A DNA stretch of 64,000 nucleotides from Streptomyces sp. NBC_01235 (GTDB taxonomy: Bacteria; Actinomycetota; Actinomycetes; Streptomycetales; Streptomycetaceae): positions 9,858,001 to 9,922,000 of the forward strand of contig NZ_CP108513.1 in assembly GCF_035989285.1 (NCBI RefSeq), written 5' to 3'. Position numbers and translations under genes: made by a program. The notes under the pieces are model-generated. The model had not been told where the DNA came from. It did not search any database and saw only the letters and a program-made list of their open reading frames with translations. Positions 1 through 10,296 of this stretch are shown one piece after another (the stretch's first letter is position 1; every line of letters begins with the position of its first letter).

Positions 1-240
1 CGTGTCGTTCCACGAGGCGAGTTAGCACGAGCCGGCTTGCCGGACGACGGGTTCAGCTACGGCCGGGAGCGGGCCGCACCACAGACGTTGTAGAGCTGAG
101 CCACGGCACGTGGACCCTCCGCCTGCCTCGCGGTCACCGGTGCCTGGCGACCCGGCAGCAGCATGGGGAGTCGTCGACCATGACCAGCTGGGCCGTGACC
201 GCGTTAAGCGGCGAAGGCCCTGCTGGGCGCTGAGCAGCAC

Positions 241-538
241 ACCTGAGGCGCCGCCGTCTCGTCAGGCGGTGACTCGTGGATTGCCTGCCTCCGTCCTGGC
301 GCCGTGGCGTGATCCAGTCGAAATCTGCGAGCGGCAGGGCGTACCCGTACTGGCCGACCGCGCTTACCAGGGCACCGGCCCCTGGGTCACCACCGGGCTC
401 TGACGCCCACCCGGCGGCGAACTCACCCCCGCACAGCACACCGTCAACCGCGCACTGGCCCAGGCCAGAGCTCCCGTCGAACGCGGCATGGCACGGCTGA
501 AGTCCCGGCAGATCTTCCGCAGAGCCCGCATCAGGTAA
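241..538 (+). pseudogene. IS5-like transposase remnant (nonsense and degenerate 5' part)
   Basis: The C-terminal half of a DDE transposase of the IS5-like Streptomyces group is readable: ICERQGVPVLADRAYQG, then a stop TGA at 401-403, then in the same frame RPPGGELTPAQHTVNRAL and VERGMARLK, ending at TAA 536-538. The TGA sits where an arginine CGA would be expected, so one substitution explains it. Upstream of about 330 the frame breaks up (HGVIQ-like residues appear in another frame) and no start or terminal repeat is visible. The reading frame is real; the exact IS family is from memory of the motif, and the copy cannot be functional. Confidence 0.7.
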
Positions 539-772
539 GTCAGCATCTGGTCAGCATGAGTCCTCGCACACTCCGAGACAGGTGCTCGAGCGGGGGGCTT
601 GGCCGGCGATGGTGCAACAGCCTGGTTTAGCGGAAGCGCAGGCGAGGAGCCTTCTTGACCGAGTGAAATCGATGTTCCTCACAATCTTCGAGTCCGACGC
701 CTGCCCGTGTAGAGTGAAGAACGCCCTTGACCTGCACAAAGTAGGCAGGGAGCCGTCTTCCAGGAGTCCAAA

Positions 773-1192
773 GTGCTGCGTACTCTGTTCAAGTCCAAGA
801 TCCACCGTGCCACCGTCACCCAGGCCGACCTGCACTACGTGGGATCGGTGACCATCGACGCCGATCTGCTGGACGCGGCCGATCTGCTGCCGGGTGAGCT
901 CGTCCACATCGTGGACATCACCAACGGGGCGCGGCTGGAGACGTACGTCATCGAGGGGGAGCGCGGCTCGGGCGTCGTCGGGATCAACGGTGCCGCCGCC
1001 CATCTCGTACATCCCGGGGATCTGGTGATCATCATCAGTTACGCTCAGGTGACCGACGCCGAGGCACGGGCTCTGGAGCCACGGGTCGTGCACGTGGACC
1101 GCGACAACCTGATCGTGGCCCTGGGCGCCGACCCCTCCGAGCCGGTACCGGGTTCCGACCAGGAGCGCAGCCCGCAGGCCGTATCGGTCTGA
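773..1192 (+). CDS. panD: Aspartate 1-decarboxylase
   Basis: Makes beta-alanine from L-aspartate for pantothenate and coenzyme A synthesis in the cytosol. The 139-aa product has the usual length and start ([20 protein letters not shown]). The self-cleavage site is Gly24-Ser25 (YVGS), where Ser25 becomes the pyruvoyl group. [11 protein letters not shown] and [11 protein letters not shown] match the small beta-barrel of PanD. The GTG start at 773 is preceded by AGGAGT at about 762-767. The 230 bases upstream hold only a possible -10 (TAGAGT near 709) and the end of a dead transposase. It probably heads a unit with the next two genes (47 and 3-nt gaps). Identification is secure. Confidence 0.96.
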   Translation: MLRTLFKSKIHRATVTQADLHYVGSVTIDADLLDAADLLPGELVHIVDITNGARLETYVIEGERGSGVVGINGAAAHLVHPGDLVIIISYAQVTDAEARALEPRVVHVDRDNLIVALGADPSEPVPGSDQERSPQAVSV

Positions 1193-1239
1193 CCGAACTG
1201 GCCGAAGCAGGCTTCGCACCCATCGCACCGGGAGTGCCC

Positions 1240-1587
1240 ATGAAGGACATCGAGATCCGCGACGACCGGGCGGCGGGCCGCCTCGAGGCCCTGGGCGACG
1301 ACGGCGAAGTCGTGGGCCGCATCGAGTACTTCGTCCTGGAGTCGCCCGCACCCGCCCTGGTCCCGGTGCACACCATCGTCGAACCGGCCCACGAGGGCAA
1401 GGGCATCGCGGGATCGCTGGCGCGCGAGCTGTACGCCCTCTCCGGGCGCGAGGGCATCCCCGTCGCCCCGCTCTGCCCGTACGTCGTGAAGTGGGCCGCC
1501 CGCCACCCCGAGGAGGCTCCGGCGGCCGACCCGGAGCTGCTGGGCGCCGCCAAGGACTGGCTGCGCGCGCACCCCGGGAAGTTCTGA
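1240..1587 (+). CDS. Small GNAT-type N-acetyltransferase (YjdJ-like)
   Basis: A 115-aa single-domain acetyltransferase-like protein. It shows the acetyl-CoA pyrophosphate loop in the form EPAHEGKGIAGSLARE, followed by PLCPYVVKWAARHPE, the arrangement of the short YjdJ/GtpA-like GNAT group. The ATG at 1240 is preferred over an in-frame GTG at 1234 because GGAG (1231-1234) lies about five bases before the ATG, while the GTG has no ribosome site. It lies 47 nt after panD and 3 nt before the racemase-like gene, so the three are probably co-transcribed. The substrate is unknown. Confidence 0.85.
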   Translation: MKDIEIRDDRAAGRLEALGDDGEVVGRIEYFVLESPAPALVPVHTIVEPAHEGKGIAGSLARELYALSGREGIPVAPLCPYVVKWAARHPEEAPAADPELLGAAKDWLRAHPGKF

Positions 1588-1590
1588 CCG

Positions 1591-2232
1591 ATGACGCTGG
1601 CACTGCTGCACACCTCACACCTCCACGTACCGGTCTTCGAGGCGCTGCGCGACGAGGACCACCCAAGCCTTGAGCTGCGGCACATGGTCGACGAGTCGCT
1701 GCTGTCGCGGGCGCGTGAGCTGGGTCCCGAGGCGGTCGCGGACGACGTACGGACCGCCGTGGCCCGTGCTGTCGCGGACGGCGCGGCGGCCGTGCTGTGC
1801 ACCTGCTCGACCATAGGCGCGGTCGCCGAGGAGGCCGCCTTGGTGACCGGCGTCCCCGTCGTGCGCGGCGACCGCCCGATGGCCGCCGCCGCGGTGGCCG
1901 CCGGAGAACGCGTCGTCGTCCTGGCGACCGTGGAGAGCACCTTCGCCCCGACCGTCGAGCTGATCGAGGAGGAGGCCCGGCGCGCCGGCCGTCCCGTCAC
2001 GATCCGCACCCTGTTGGTCGAGGGCGCCTGGGCCCACTTCGAGGCGGGTGACACGCAGCGTTGCGCGCGCCTGGTCGCGGCCGAGGCCGACGCGGTCACC
2101 GACGCCGACGCGATCGTCCTGGCCCAGGGCTCCATGGCCCCGGCCCAGCACCTCGTCCGGACGGTCGTACCGGTGCTGTCCAGCCCCCGGCCGGGCCTCT
2201 CGGCGGGCGCCCGGGCCGCACAGGCCGGATGA
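1591..2232 (+). CDS. Asp/Glu racemase-superfamily protein
   Basis: A 213-aa protein of the aspartate/glutamate/hydantoin racemase fold. The first catalytic-cysteine region is clear (AVLCTCSTIGAVAEEAA). The second position, normally GC(T/S), reads VLAQGSMAPAQ and lacks cysteine, so a standard two-base racemase mechanism is doubtful. Single-cysteine relatives such as arylmalonate decarboxylase show that other chemistry is possible on this fold. The start ATG follows the GNAT stop by 3 nt, so translation is probably coupled. The family assignment is good; the reaction is not assignable. Confidence 0.8.
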   Translation: MTLALLHTSHLHVPVFEALRDEDHPSLELRHMVDESLLSRARELGPEAVADDVRTAVARAVADGAAAVLCTCSTIGAVAEEAALVTGVPVVRGDRPMAAAAVAAGERVVVLATVESTFAPTVELIEEEARRAGRPVTIRTLLVEGAWAHFEAGDTQRCARLVAAEADAVTDADAIVLAQGSMAPAQHLVRTVVPVLSSPRPGLSAGARAAQAG

Positions 2233-2317
2233 GCCCACCCGGGTGAGTGTCCGCGGCGGCGCCGGGTACGCGGGGGAGTAGTCCAGAGCCAAGCCTCACG
2301 ACTGGCCGGAGGACACC

Positions 2318-2599
2318 ATGACGACCCCGCAGCCCGACCCCGTCCGGCCCGGACCGACACCCGGCCCCCCGGACCCGTACCCCAGTCCCGTTCCCACCCC
2401 CGAACCACCACCTCCCGGCCCGGTACCCACTCCCGAACCACCTCCCGGCCCGGTACCCACTCCCGAACCACCCCCCGGCCCGGAGCCGACGCCCTCACCG
2501 CCACCGACCCCGGGCCCACCCCCGGGTCCTTCACCGTCCCCCGTCCCCCCGGGCCCGGAACCGGTCCCGAACCCGGAACCGGGCCCACCCCTGACCTGA
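2318..2599 (+). CDS. Proline-rich repeat protein of unknown function
   Basis: A 93-aa polypeptide made almost only of Pro, Gly, Thr, Glu and Pro-Thr-Pro-Glu-Pro-type units. It has no signal peptide, membrane segment or recognisable domain. GGAGGA at 2308-2313 sits five bases before the ATG, which supports real translation despite the low complexity. The DNA is built of near-identical 30-bp units (2410-2439, 2440-2469 and a diverged third), suggesting expansion by slippage or unequal exchange. It could be a polyproline linker-like or intrinsically disordered peptide. It is followed by a strong hairpin, so it has a defined 3' end. Confidence 0.6.
   Translation: MTTPQPDPVRPGPTPGPPDPYPSPVPTPEPPPPGPVPTPEPPPGPVPTPEPPPGPEPTPSPPPTPGPPPGPSPSPVPPGPEPVPNPEPGPPLT
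2402..2495 (+). repeat. 30-bp tandem repeat inside the proline-rich gene
   Basis: Units beginning ACCTCCCGGCCCGGTACCCA recur every 30 bp at 2410 and 2440, with a diverged third at 2470. The unit is a multiple of three, so copy number can change without breaking the frame. Each unit encodes a PPPGPVPTPE-type decapeptide. Confidence 0.85.
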
Positions 2600-2601
2600 C
2601 C

Positions 2602-2646
2602 CCGATACAGTTCCGCGCCCCGAAGGGGGGCGCGGAACTGTATCGG
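2602..2646. terminator. Perfect 20-bp stem-loop between convergent genes
   Basis: Arms 2602-2621 and 2627-2646 are perfectly complementary (CCGATACAGTTCC / GGAACTGTATCGG at the outer ends) around a 5-nt loop. It lies between the proline-rich gene (plus) and gnd (minus). There is no U-tract, as usual in Streptomyces, and it should work in both directions. Confidence 0.85.
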
Positions 2647-2682
2647 CATGCGGCTCCGCCGCGTGGGCGGGGTCGGCGGGCG

Positions 2683-4122
2683 CTACGCACCCACCTCCGA
2701 CCGATCCCCGCCCCACAGCGTGTGGAACGCGCCCTCGCGGTCCACCCTCCGGTACGTGTGCGCCCCGAAGAAGTCCCGTTGCCCCTGCGTGAGCGCCGCG
2801 GGCAACCGCTCCGCGCGCAGCGCGTCGTAGTACGCGAGCGCCGCGGCGAACCCGGGCGTCGGCACGCCCTGGAGCGTCGCGGACACCAGCACCTCGCGCC
2901 AGGGGTCCTGCGCCGCCGCGATCTCCGAGGCGAACGTCTCGTCCGACAGCAGACTCGGCAGGTCCGCCCGGGTGTCGTACGCGGCGCGGATCCGGTCGAG
3001 GAAGGCGGCGCGGATGATGCAGCCGCCGCGCCAGATCGCGGAGACGGCGCCGAGGTCGATGTCCCAGCCGTACTCCTCGCTGCCCGCGGCGATCTCGTGG
3101 AAGCCCTGCGTGTACGACACGATCTTCGAGGCGTACAGCGCCTGCTCCACCCGGTCGGCGAAGACCTGCGCCTCCGCCTCGCTCAGCGCCGACGCCTTCG
3201 GCCCGGCGAGGTCGCGCGAGGCCTCGCGCAGCGCCGCGTGCCCCGACAGCGACCGTGCGAAGACGGCCTCGGCGATGCCCGACACCGGCACGCCCAGGTC
3301 GAGGGCGATCTGGACCGTCCAGCGGCCGGTGCCCTTCTGCTCGGCCTGGTCGACCACCACGTCCACGAAGGGCCTGCCGGTCACCTCGTCCACGTGGGAC
3401 AGCACCTCCGCGGTGATCTCGATCAGGTAGGAGTCGAGGCGGCCCGTGTTCCAGGTGCGGAAGATCTCCGCGATCTGCGCCGGCTCGTACCCGGCGACAT
3501 CGCGCAGCAACTGGTAGGCCTCACCGATCAGTTGCATGTCGGCGTACTCGATGCCGTTGTGGACCATCTTCACGAAGTGGCCCGCGCCGTCCGGGCCGAC
3601 GTGCGTGACACAGGGCGCCCCGTCCGCTGCCTTCGCGGAGATCTTCTCCAGCATCGGGCCCAGCGACTCGTACGACTCCGCCGAGCCGCCCGGCATGATG
3701 CTCGGTCCGTGCAGCGCGCCCTCCTCGCCGCCGGAGATGCCCGCGCCGACGAAGTGGATGCCCTGCTCGCGCAGTTCGCGCTCGCGGCGGCGGGTGTCGG
3801 CGAAATGCGCGTTGCCGCCGTCGATGATCATGTCGCCGGGTTCGAGCAGCGGGGCGAACTCCCGGATCACCGCGTCGGTCGGCTCACCGGCCTTCACCAT
3901 GATGACGAGGCGGCGGGGGCGCTCCAGTGCCGCCACGAACTCCTTGGCGGTCTCGGCGGCGACGAACTCGCCCTCGTGGCCGAACTCCTCGACCAGAGCG
4001 TGCGTACGTGACGCCGTACGGTTGTGCAACGCGACCGTGTAGCCGTTGCGTGCGAAGTTGCGGGCGAGATTGCGGCCCATGACCGCGAGTCCCGTGACGC
4101 CGATCTGCGCTGTAGTGCTCAT
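2683..4122 (-). CDS. gnd: 6-phosphogluconate dehydrogenase, decarboxylating (NADP+)
   Basis: Oxidative pentose phosphate pathway enzyme converting 6-phosphogluconate to ribulose 5-phosphate, CO2 and NADPH. The 479-aa product has the full length of the long homodimeric form. An N-terminal Rossmann motif GLAVMGRNLARN is followed by NRT at the cofactor site. The catalytic lysine lies in HFVKMVHNGIEY and substrate contacts in TGRWTVQIALD; the C-terminal tail contains the expected ALAYYDALR. The ATG at 4122 is preceded on the minus strand by a GGAGG-type site. It is monocistronic, between two hairpin or intergenic regions. Confidence 0.97.
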   Translation of the reverse strand: MSTTAQIGVTGLAVMGRNLARNFARNGYTVALHNRTASRTHALVEEFGHEGEFVAAETAKEFVAALERPRRLVIMVKAGEPTDAVIREFAPLLEPGDMIIDGGNAHFADTRRRERELREQGIHFVGAGISGGEEGALHGPSIMPGGSAESYESLGPMLEKISAKAADGAPCVTHVGPDGAGHFVKMVHNGIEYADMQLIGEAYQLLRDVAGYEPAQIAEIFRTWNTGRLDSYLIEITAEVLSHVDEVTGRPFVDVVVDQAEQKGTGRWTVQIALDLGVPVSGIAEAVFARSLSGHAALREASRDLAGPKASALSEAEAQVFADRVEQALYASKIVSYTQGFHEIAAGSEEYGWDIDLGAVSAIWRGGCIIRAAFLDRIRAAYDTRADLPSLLSDETFASEIAAAQDPWREVLVSATLQGVPTPGFAAALAYYDALRAERLPAALTQGQRDFFGAHTYRRVDREGAFHTLWGGDRSEVGA

Positions 4123-4299
4123 ACGGTTGGCTCCTCCGGGGGTGTGCCCGTCAGTATGGTGCTGATCGTCCTAGGGACCATCTTGACGGGTTTCGCGACG
4201 TGTTTCCCGGCAGGGTGCCCAGTGCTCCCGGCCGCGTCGGAGCGGCCGGTTGTCGCCTTGTCATGGCCAGTTCGCAGCCCTTAGTTTTGCCCCTCCTGA

Positions 4300-6718
<2,419 letters not shown>

Positions 6719-6945
6719 GAGCTGCTCCTCTGCGTGAGGCGTGGGCGCGGGGCCCGGCGCGGCGAACACTCGGCTCTCATAACCAACACGATGCCTTGTC
6801 GATGTGTTCCCGTCGTCGTCCCTGAGCACGCAATGGGTCCTACTACCGATGGAGTACGACGGGCCCACCGTCCTCCCTCAGGCGGGTGACGTACCGGGGA
6901 TCCCCCTGATCACGACCCCTACCCTCCTTGGTACTACTGCACCTC

Positions 6946-7728
6946 GTGGACCTCGACCCCGAACTCGCCGCGCTCCGCCCGCTCGGCGGCTTCTTCGCCC
7001 TGCGCACACCACTAGGGGGCCCAGGAGGGCCGGCCCGCCGACTGCCGACCCTGGCGCGGGCCTACGCGGAAACGCCGCAGAACGCGGCATCGGATGTTTA
7101 CGGAGATCCGCTGACTTTCCGGGTCCGGAAAGTCTCCCGGACCCTGCGCGCCCCCGAGGACCGGATCGGCGCCTCCGTCGCGCAGCAGGGGCTCGCGGCC
7201 CGGCTGTGGTCGGTGACGCTGGGCTGCGCGGTTCTGTACGGCCGCGTCCCCGACCTCGCCCCTGGACTGCTGCGCTGGGACCCGGACGCGGGCGCACCGG
7301 ACGACCTGTGGCTGACGGAGGTGCGGGCCCGGCCCGGGGACGCGGCGAGCGTGGCCGAGACCGTCCTCGAAGGCCACCTCGAACCCCTCTCCGCGGCCCT
7401 GCGCGCCCGCCACCCGGTCGCGCCCGGCCTGCTGCGCGGCAACGCCGGATCGGCGCTGGCCGGATCCGCCCGGCAGCTCGACCAGTGGGCCGGGGCGCAC
7501 GGCCGCCCCGACGTCGCCGCACGCGCGCGTGCCCTCACCGCCGAACTGTTCACGCACCCCCTCCTCGCGGACACCGGCACGTTCCTCGCGGACACCGGCA
7601 CGCCGACCGGCACCGCCTTCCGCCGCCGCAGCTGCTGCCTGTACTACCGGGTGCCCGACGGGGGCGTCTGCGGCGACTGTTGCTTCACACGACCCCCGCG
7701 CTCTTCCCCACGCGCCCCGTCTGGGTGA
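6946..7728 (+). CDS. FhuF-like (2Fe-2S) ferric siderophore reductase
   Basis: A 260-aa protein ending in the FhuF C-terminal iron-sulfur signature RRSCCLYYRVPDGGVCGDCCF, with two adjacent Cys, then C-x-x-C. These Cys ligate a [2Fe-2S] cluster used to reduce ferric siderophores in the cytosol. The upstream region is the weakly conserved FhuF fold. I prefer GTG at 6946 (MDLDPELAALRPLGGFF) to TTG at 6928. Neither has a strong ribosome site and the message may be nearly leaderless. LADTGT is duplicated just before the cluster motif. No siderophore gene is adjacent. Confidence 0.82.
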   Translation: MDLDPELAALRPLGGFFALRTPLGGPGGPARRLPTLARAYAETPQNAASDVYGDPLTFRVRKVSRTLRAPEDRIGASVAQQGLAARLWSVTLGCAVLYGRVPDLAPGLLRWDPDAGAPDDLWLTEVRARPGDAASVAETVLEGHLEPLSAALRARHPVAPGLLRGNAGSALAGSARQLDQWAGAHGRPDVAARARALTAELFTHPLLADTGTFLADTGTPTGTAFRRRSCCLYYRVPDGGVCGDCCFTRPPRSSPRAPSG

Positions 7729-7766
7729 CCATGAAGGGAGCCGACCGCTGAGACTGGGGGTTCCGG

Positions 7767-8918
7767 GTGCGAGTGGGACTGCTGACCCGGGAGTATCCCC
7801 CGGACGTGTACGGCGGTGCGGGCGTCCATGTGGAGTTCCTCGCCCGCGAGTTGAGGCGGCTGGTCGACCTCGACGTGCACTGCTGGGGCGAGGGGCGTGT
7901 GGACGGCGTGCTGCGCCACCGTCCCTGGTCCGCGCTCGACGGCGCCAACGACGCGCTGCGCACCTTTTCCGTGGACCTCGCCATGGCGGCCGCCCTCGAA
8001 GGCCGCGAACTCGTCCACTCCCACACCTGGTACGCCAACCTGGCCGGCCACCTCGCCAAGGAGCTGTACGGCGTCCCGCACGTGGTGACCGCGCACTCGC
8101 TGGAGCCCCTGCGCCCCTGGAAGGCCGAGCAACTCGGCGGCGGCTACGCCCTGTCGAGCTGGGCCGAACGGGCCGCGGTGGAGGCCGCCGACGCGGTGAT
8201 CGCCGTCTCCGGCGCGATGCGCGAGGACATCCTCACCTGCTATCCGGCACTGGCCCCCGACCGGGTCCACGTCGTCCACAACGGCATCGACACCGCGCTC
8301 TACCGCCCCGACCACGGCACCGACGCCCTCACCCGGATCGGCCTCGACCCGCAGCGCCCGTTCGTGCTGTTCGTCGGGCGCATCACCCGGCAGAAGGGCG
8401 TGCCCCATCTGCTGCGCGCCGTACGGGACATCGACCCCGCCGCGCAGGTCGTGCTGTGCGCGGGAGCGCCCGACACTCCGGAGATCGACCAGGAGTTCCG
8501 CGACCTCTTCGCGGAACTGAGCCGCGCCCGGAACGGCGTGCACTGGATCCCGAAGATGCTGCCGCGTCCCGAGGTGATCCAACTCCTCACGCACGCGGCC
8601 GTGTTCGTCTGCCCCTCGGTGTACGAGCCTCTCGGCATCGTGAACCTGGAGGCGATGGCGTGCGGCACGCCCGTCGTGGCCTCCCGGGTCGGCGGGATCC
8701 CCGAGGTCGTCGAGGACGGGGTGAGCGGGACGCTCGTACCGGTGGACGAGGATTTCGAGGCGGGCCTCGCGCGGGCACTGGACGCGGTCCTCTGCGATCC
8801 GGTGGCCGGGCACCGGATGGGAGAGGCCGGACGGGTCAGGGCGGTGAGAGAGTTCGGCTGGGACGCCGTCGCACGGCGTACGCTCCGGCTGTACGAGGAG
8901 ATCCTCAAACAGGCGTAG
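7767..8918 (+). CDS. glgA: Actinobacterial glycogen synthase-type glycosyltransferase (GlgA/GlgM)
   Basis: A 383-aa GT-B glycosyltransferase. It has the N-terminal glucosyl-donor loop EYPPDVYGGAGVHVE, the central VHNGIDTALYRPD, the RITRQKG phosphate loop and the C-terminal EPLGIVNLEAMACGTP donor-binding motif. This short form is the actinobacterial enzyme. It was annotated as glycogen synthase, but its mycobacterial counterpart (GlgM) makes alpha-maltose 1-phosphate from ADP-glucose and glucose 1-phosphate for the GlgE pathway. GTG start at 7767 after a GGGGG stretch. It lies 55 nt upstream of glgC, which supplies its donor. Confidence 0.92.
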   Translation: MRVGLLTREYPPDVYGGAGVHVEFLARELRRLVDLDVHCWGEGRVDGVLRHRPWSALDGANDALRTFSVDLAMAAALEGRELVHSHTWYANLAGHLAKELYGVPHVVTAHSLEPLRPWKAEQLGGGYALSSWAERAAVEAADAVIAVSGAMREDILTCYPALAPDRVHVVHNGIDTALYRPDHGTDALTRIGLDPQRPFVLFVGRITRQKGVPHLLRAVRDIDPAAQVVLCAGAPDTPEIDQEFRDLFAELSRARNGVHWIPKMLPRPEVIQLLTHAAVFVCPSVYEPLGIVNLEAMACGTPVVASRVGGIPEVVEDGVSGTLVPVDEDFEAGLARALDAVLCDPVAGHRMGEAGRVRAVREFGWDAVARRTLRLYEEILKQA

Positions 8919-8972
8919 GGAGCCCCGCGCCGGGGCAGCCATGGGTATCCAAGCAGGGTGAGGGGAGCGGCC

Positions 8973-10193
8973 ATGCGTCGAGGTGGGCCTTCGGTGCTGG
9001 GAATCGTGCTGGCGGGCGGTGAGGGCAAGCGCCTCATGCCCCTGACCGCGGACCGCGCCAAACCGGCGGTCACCTTCGGCGGCACGTACCGGCTCGTCGA
9101 CTTCGTTCTGTCCAACCTTGTCAACGCCGACGTCCTGCGCATCTGCGTGCTGACGCAGTACAAGTCGCACTCGCTGGACCGGCACATCACCACCACCTGG
9201 CGGATGTCGAGCCTGCTCGGCAACTACGTCACCCCGGTCCCGGCCCAGCAGCGGCTCGGCAAGCGCTGGTACCTGGGCAGCGCCGACGCCATCCTGCAGT
9301 CGCTGAACCTGGTCTACGACGAGCGGCCCGAGTACGTGGCCGTGTTCGGCGCCGACCACGTGTACCGCATGGACCCGCGGCAGATGCTCGCCCAGCACAT
9401 CGACAGCGGCGCGGGCGTCACGGTCGCCGGGATCCGGGTCCCGCGCAGCGAGTCCTCCGCCTTCGGGGTGATCACCCCGGGCTCGGACGGCCAGACGGTC
9501 GAGCGGTTCCTGGAGAAGCCCGCCGACCCGCCCGGCCTGGCCGACGACCCCGAGACCGTGTTCGCCTCGATGGGCAACTACCTCTTCACCACCAAGGCCC
9601 TCATCGAGGCCCTCCAGCGGGACGCCGAGGACGAGGACTCCGTGCACGACATGGGCGGCTCGATCCTGCCCCAGCTCACCCAGCGCGGCGAGGCCCAGCT
9701 CTACGACTTCAGCGGCAACCACGTCCCCGGCGAGACCAGCCGCGACCAGGGCTACTGGCGGGACGTCGGCACGCTCGACGCGTACTACGACGCCCATATG
9801 GACCTGATCGCCGAGCGTCCCACCTTCAACCTGTACAACCGCAGCTGGCCGATCTACACCCACTCCAACCAGCTCTCCCCGGCCCGCTTCGGCGCGGGCG
9901 GCATGGCGAGCGAGTCGATCATCAGTGCGGGCTGTCTGATCCGCGGCCAGGTGACCCGGTCCGTCCTGTCCCCGGGCGTGGTCGTCGACCCGGGAGCGGT
10001 CGTCCAGGGCTCGATCCTGCACGACAACGTCCACATCGGGCGGGGCGCGGTGGTGCGCGGGGCGGTCCTGGACAAGAACGTCGAGGTCCCTCCGGGTGCG
10101 ACCATCGGCGTGAACCCGGAGCGGGACGCGGAGCTGTATACGGTCTCGACGAGCGGCGTGATCGCCCTGGGGAAGGGCCAGCGGGTGTCCTGA
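8973..10193 (+). CDS. glgC: Glucose-1-phosphate adenylyltransferase
   Basis: Makes ADP-glucose from glucose 1-phosphate and ATP, the committed step of glycogen and GlgE-type alpha-glucan synthesis. The 406-aa product has the nucleotidyltransferase motif [14 protein letters not shown], the substrate loop [10 protein letters not shown], the catalytic [10 protein letters not shown] and the C-terminal left-handed beta-helix ([20 protein letters not shown]). ATG at 8973 with GGGGAG at 8962-8967 is a better start than GTG 8958. Usually allosteric in this family. It pairs functionally with the upstream glgA/glgM. Confidence 0.96.
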   Translation: MRRGGPSVLGIVLAGGEGKRLMPLTADRAKPAVTFGGTYRLVDFVLSNLVNADVLRICVLTQYKSHSLDRHITTTWRMSSLLGNYVTPVPAQQRLGKRWYLGSADAILQSLNLVYDERPEYVAVFGADHVYRMDPRQMLAQHIDSGAGVTVAGIRVPRSESSAFGVITPGSDGQTVERFLEKPADPPGLADDPETVFASMGNYLFTTKALIEALQRDAEDEDSVHDMGGSILPQLTQRGEAQLYDFSGNHVPGETSRDQGYWRDVGTLDAYYDAHMDLIAERPTFNLYNRSWPIYTHSNQLSPARFGAGGMASESIISAGCLIRGQVTRSVLSPGVVVDPGAVVQGSILHDNVHIGRGAVVRGAVLDKNVEVPPGATIGVNPERDAELYTVSTSGVIALGKGQRVS

Positions 10194-10262
10194 ACTTAAT
10201 GGGCTGTTAACTGTACGTAGCCTGATCGTACTTGACCGTAATCACCTGGGCGCGCTTGACTG

Positions 10263-10293
10263 CTTGCCTCACCCTTCGTCGATGTGAGGCAAG
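10263..10293 (+). promoter_or_regulatory. 10-bp perfect inverted repeat covering the ribosome site of the next gene
   Basis: CTTGCCTCAC (10263-10272) and GTGAGGCAAG (10284-10293) are exact complements around an 11-nt spacer. The right arm contains the GTGAGG ribosome site of the TTG start at 10297. The structure could mask translation as RNA or serve as a repressor operator as DNA. Confidence 0.6.
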
Positions 10294-10296
10294 CCC

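Noticed and set aside
1035..2690. 551-codon minus-strand frame over the panD region
   Set aside because: Antisense of three plus-strand genes; Ser/Arg/Ala filler without domains.
7644..10034. 796-codon open frame on the minus strand over glgA and glgC
   Set aside because: It is the mirror of two well-identified plus-strand genes; its translation is Arg/His/Gly/Val-rich with no domain. High-GC DNA keeps such shadow frames open.
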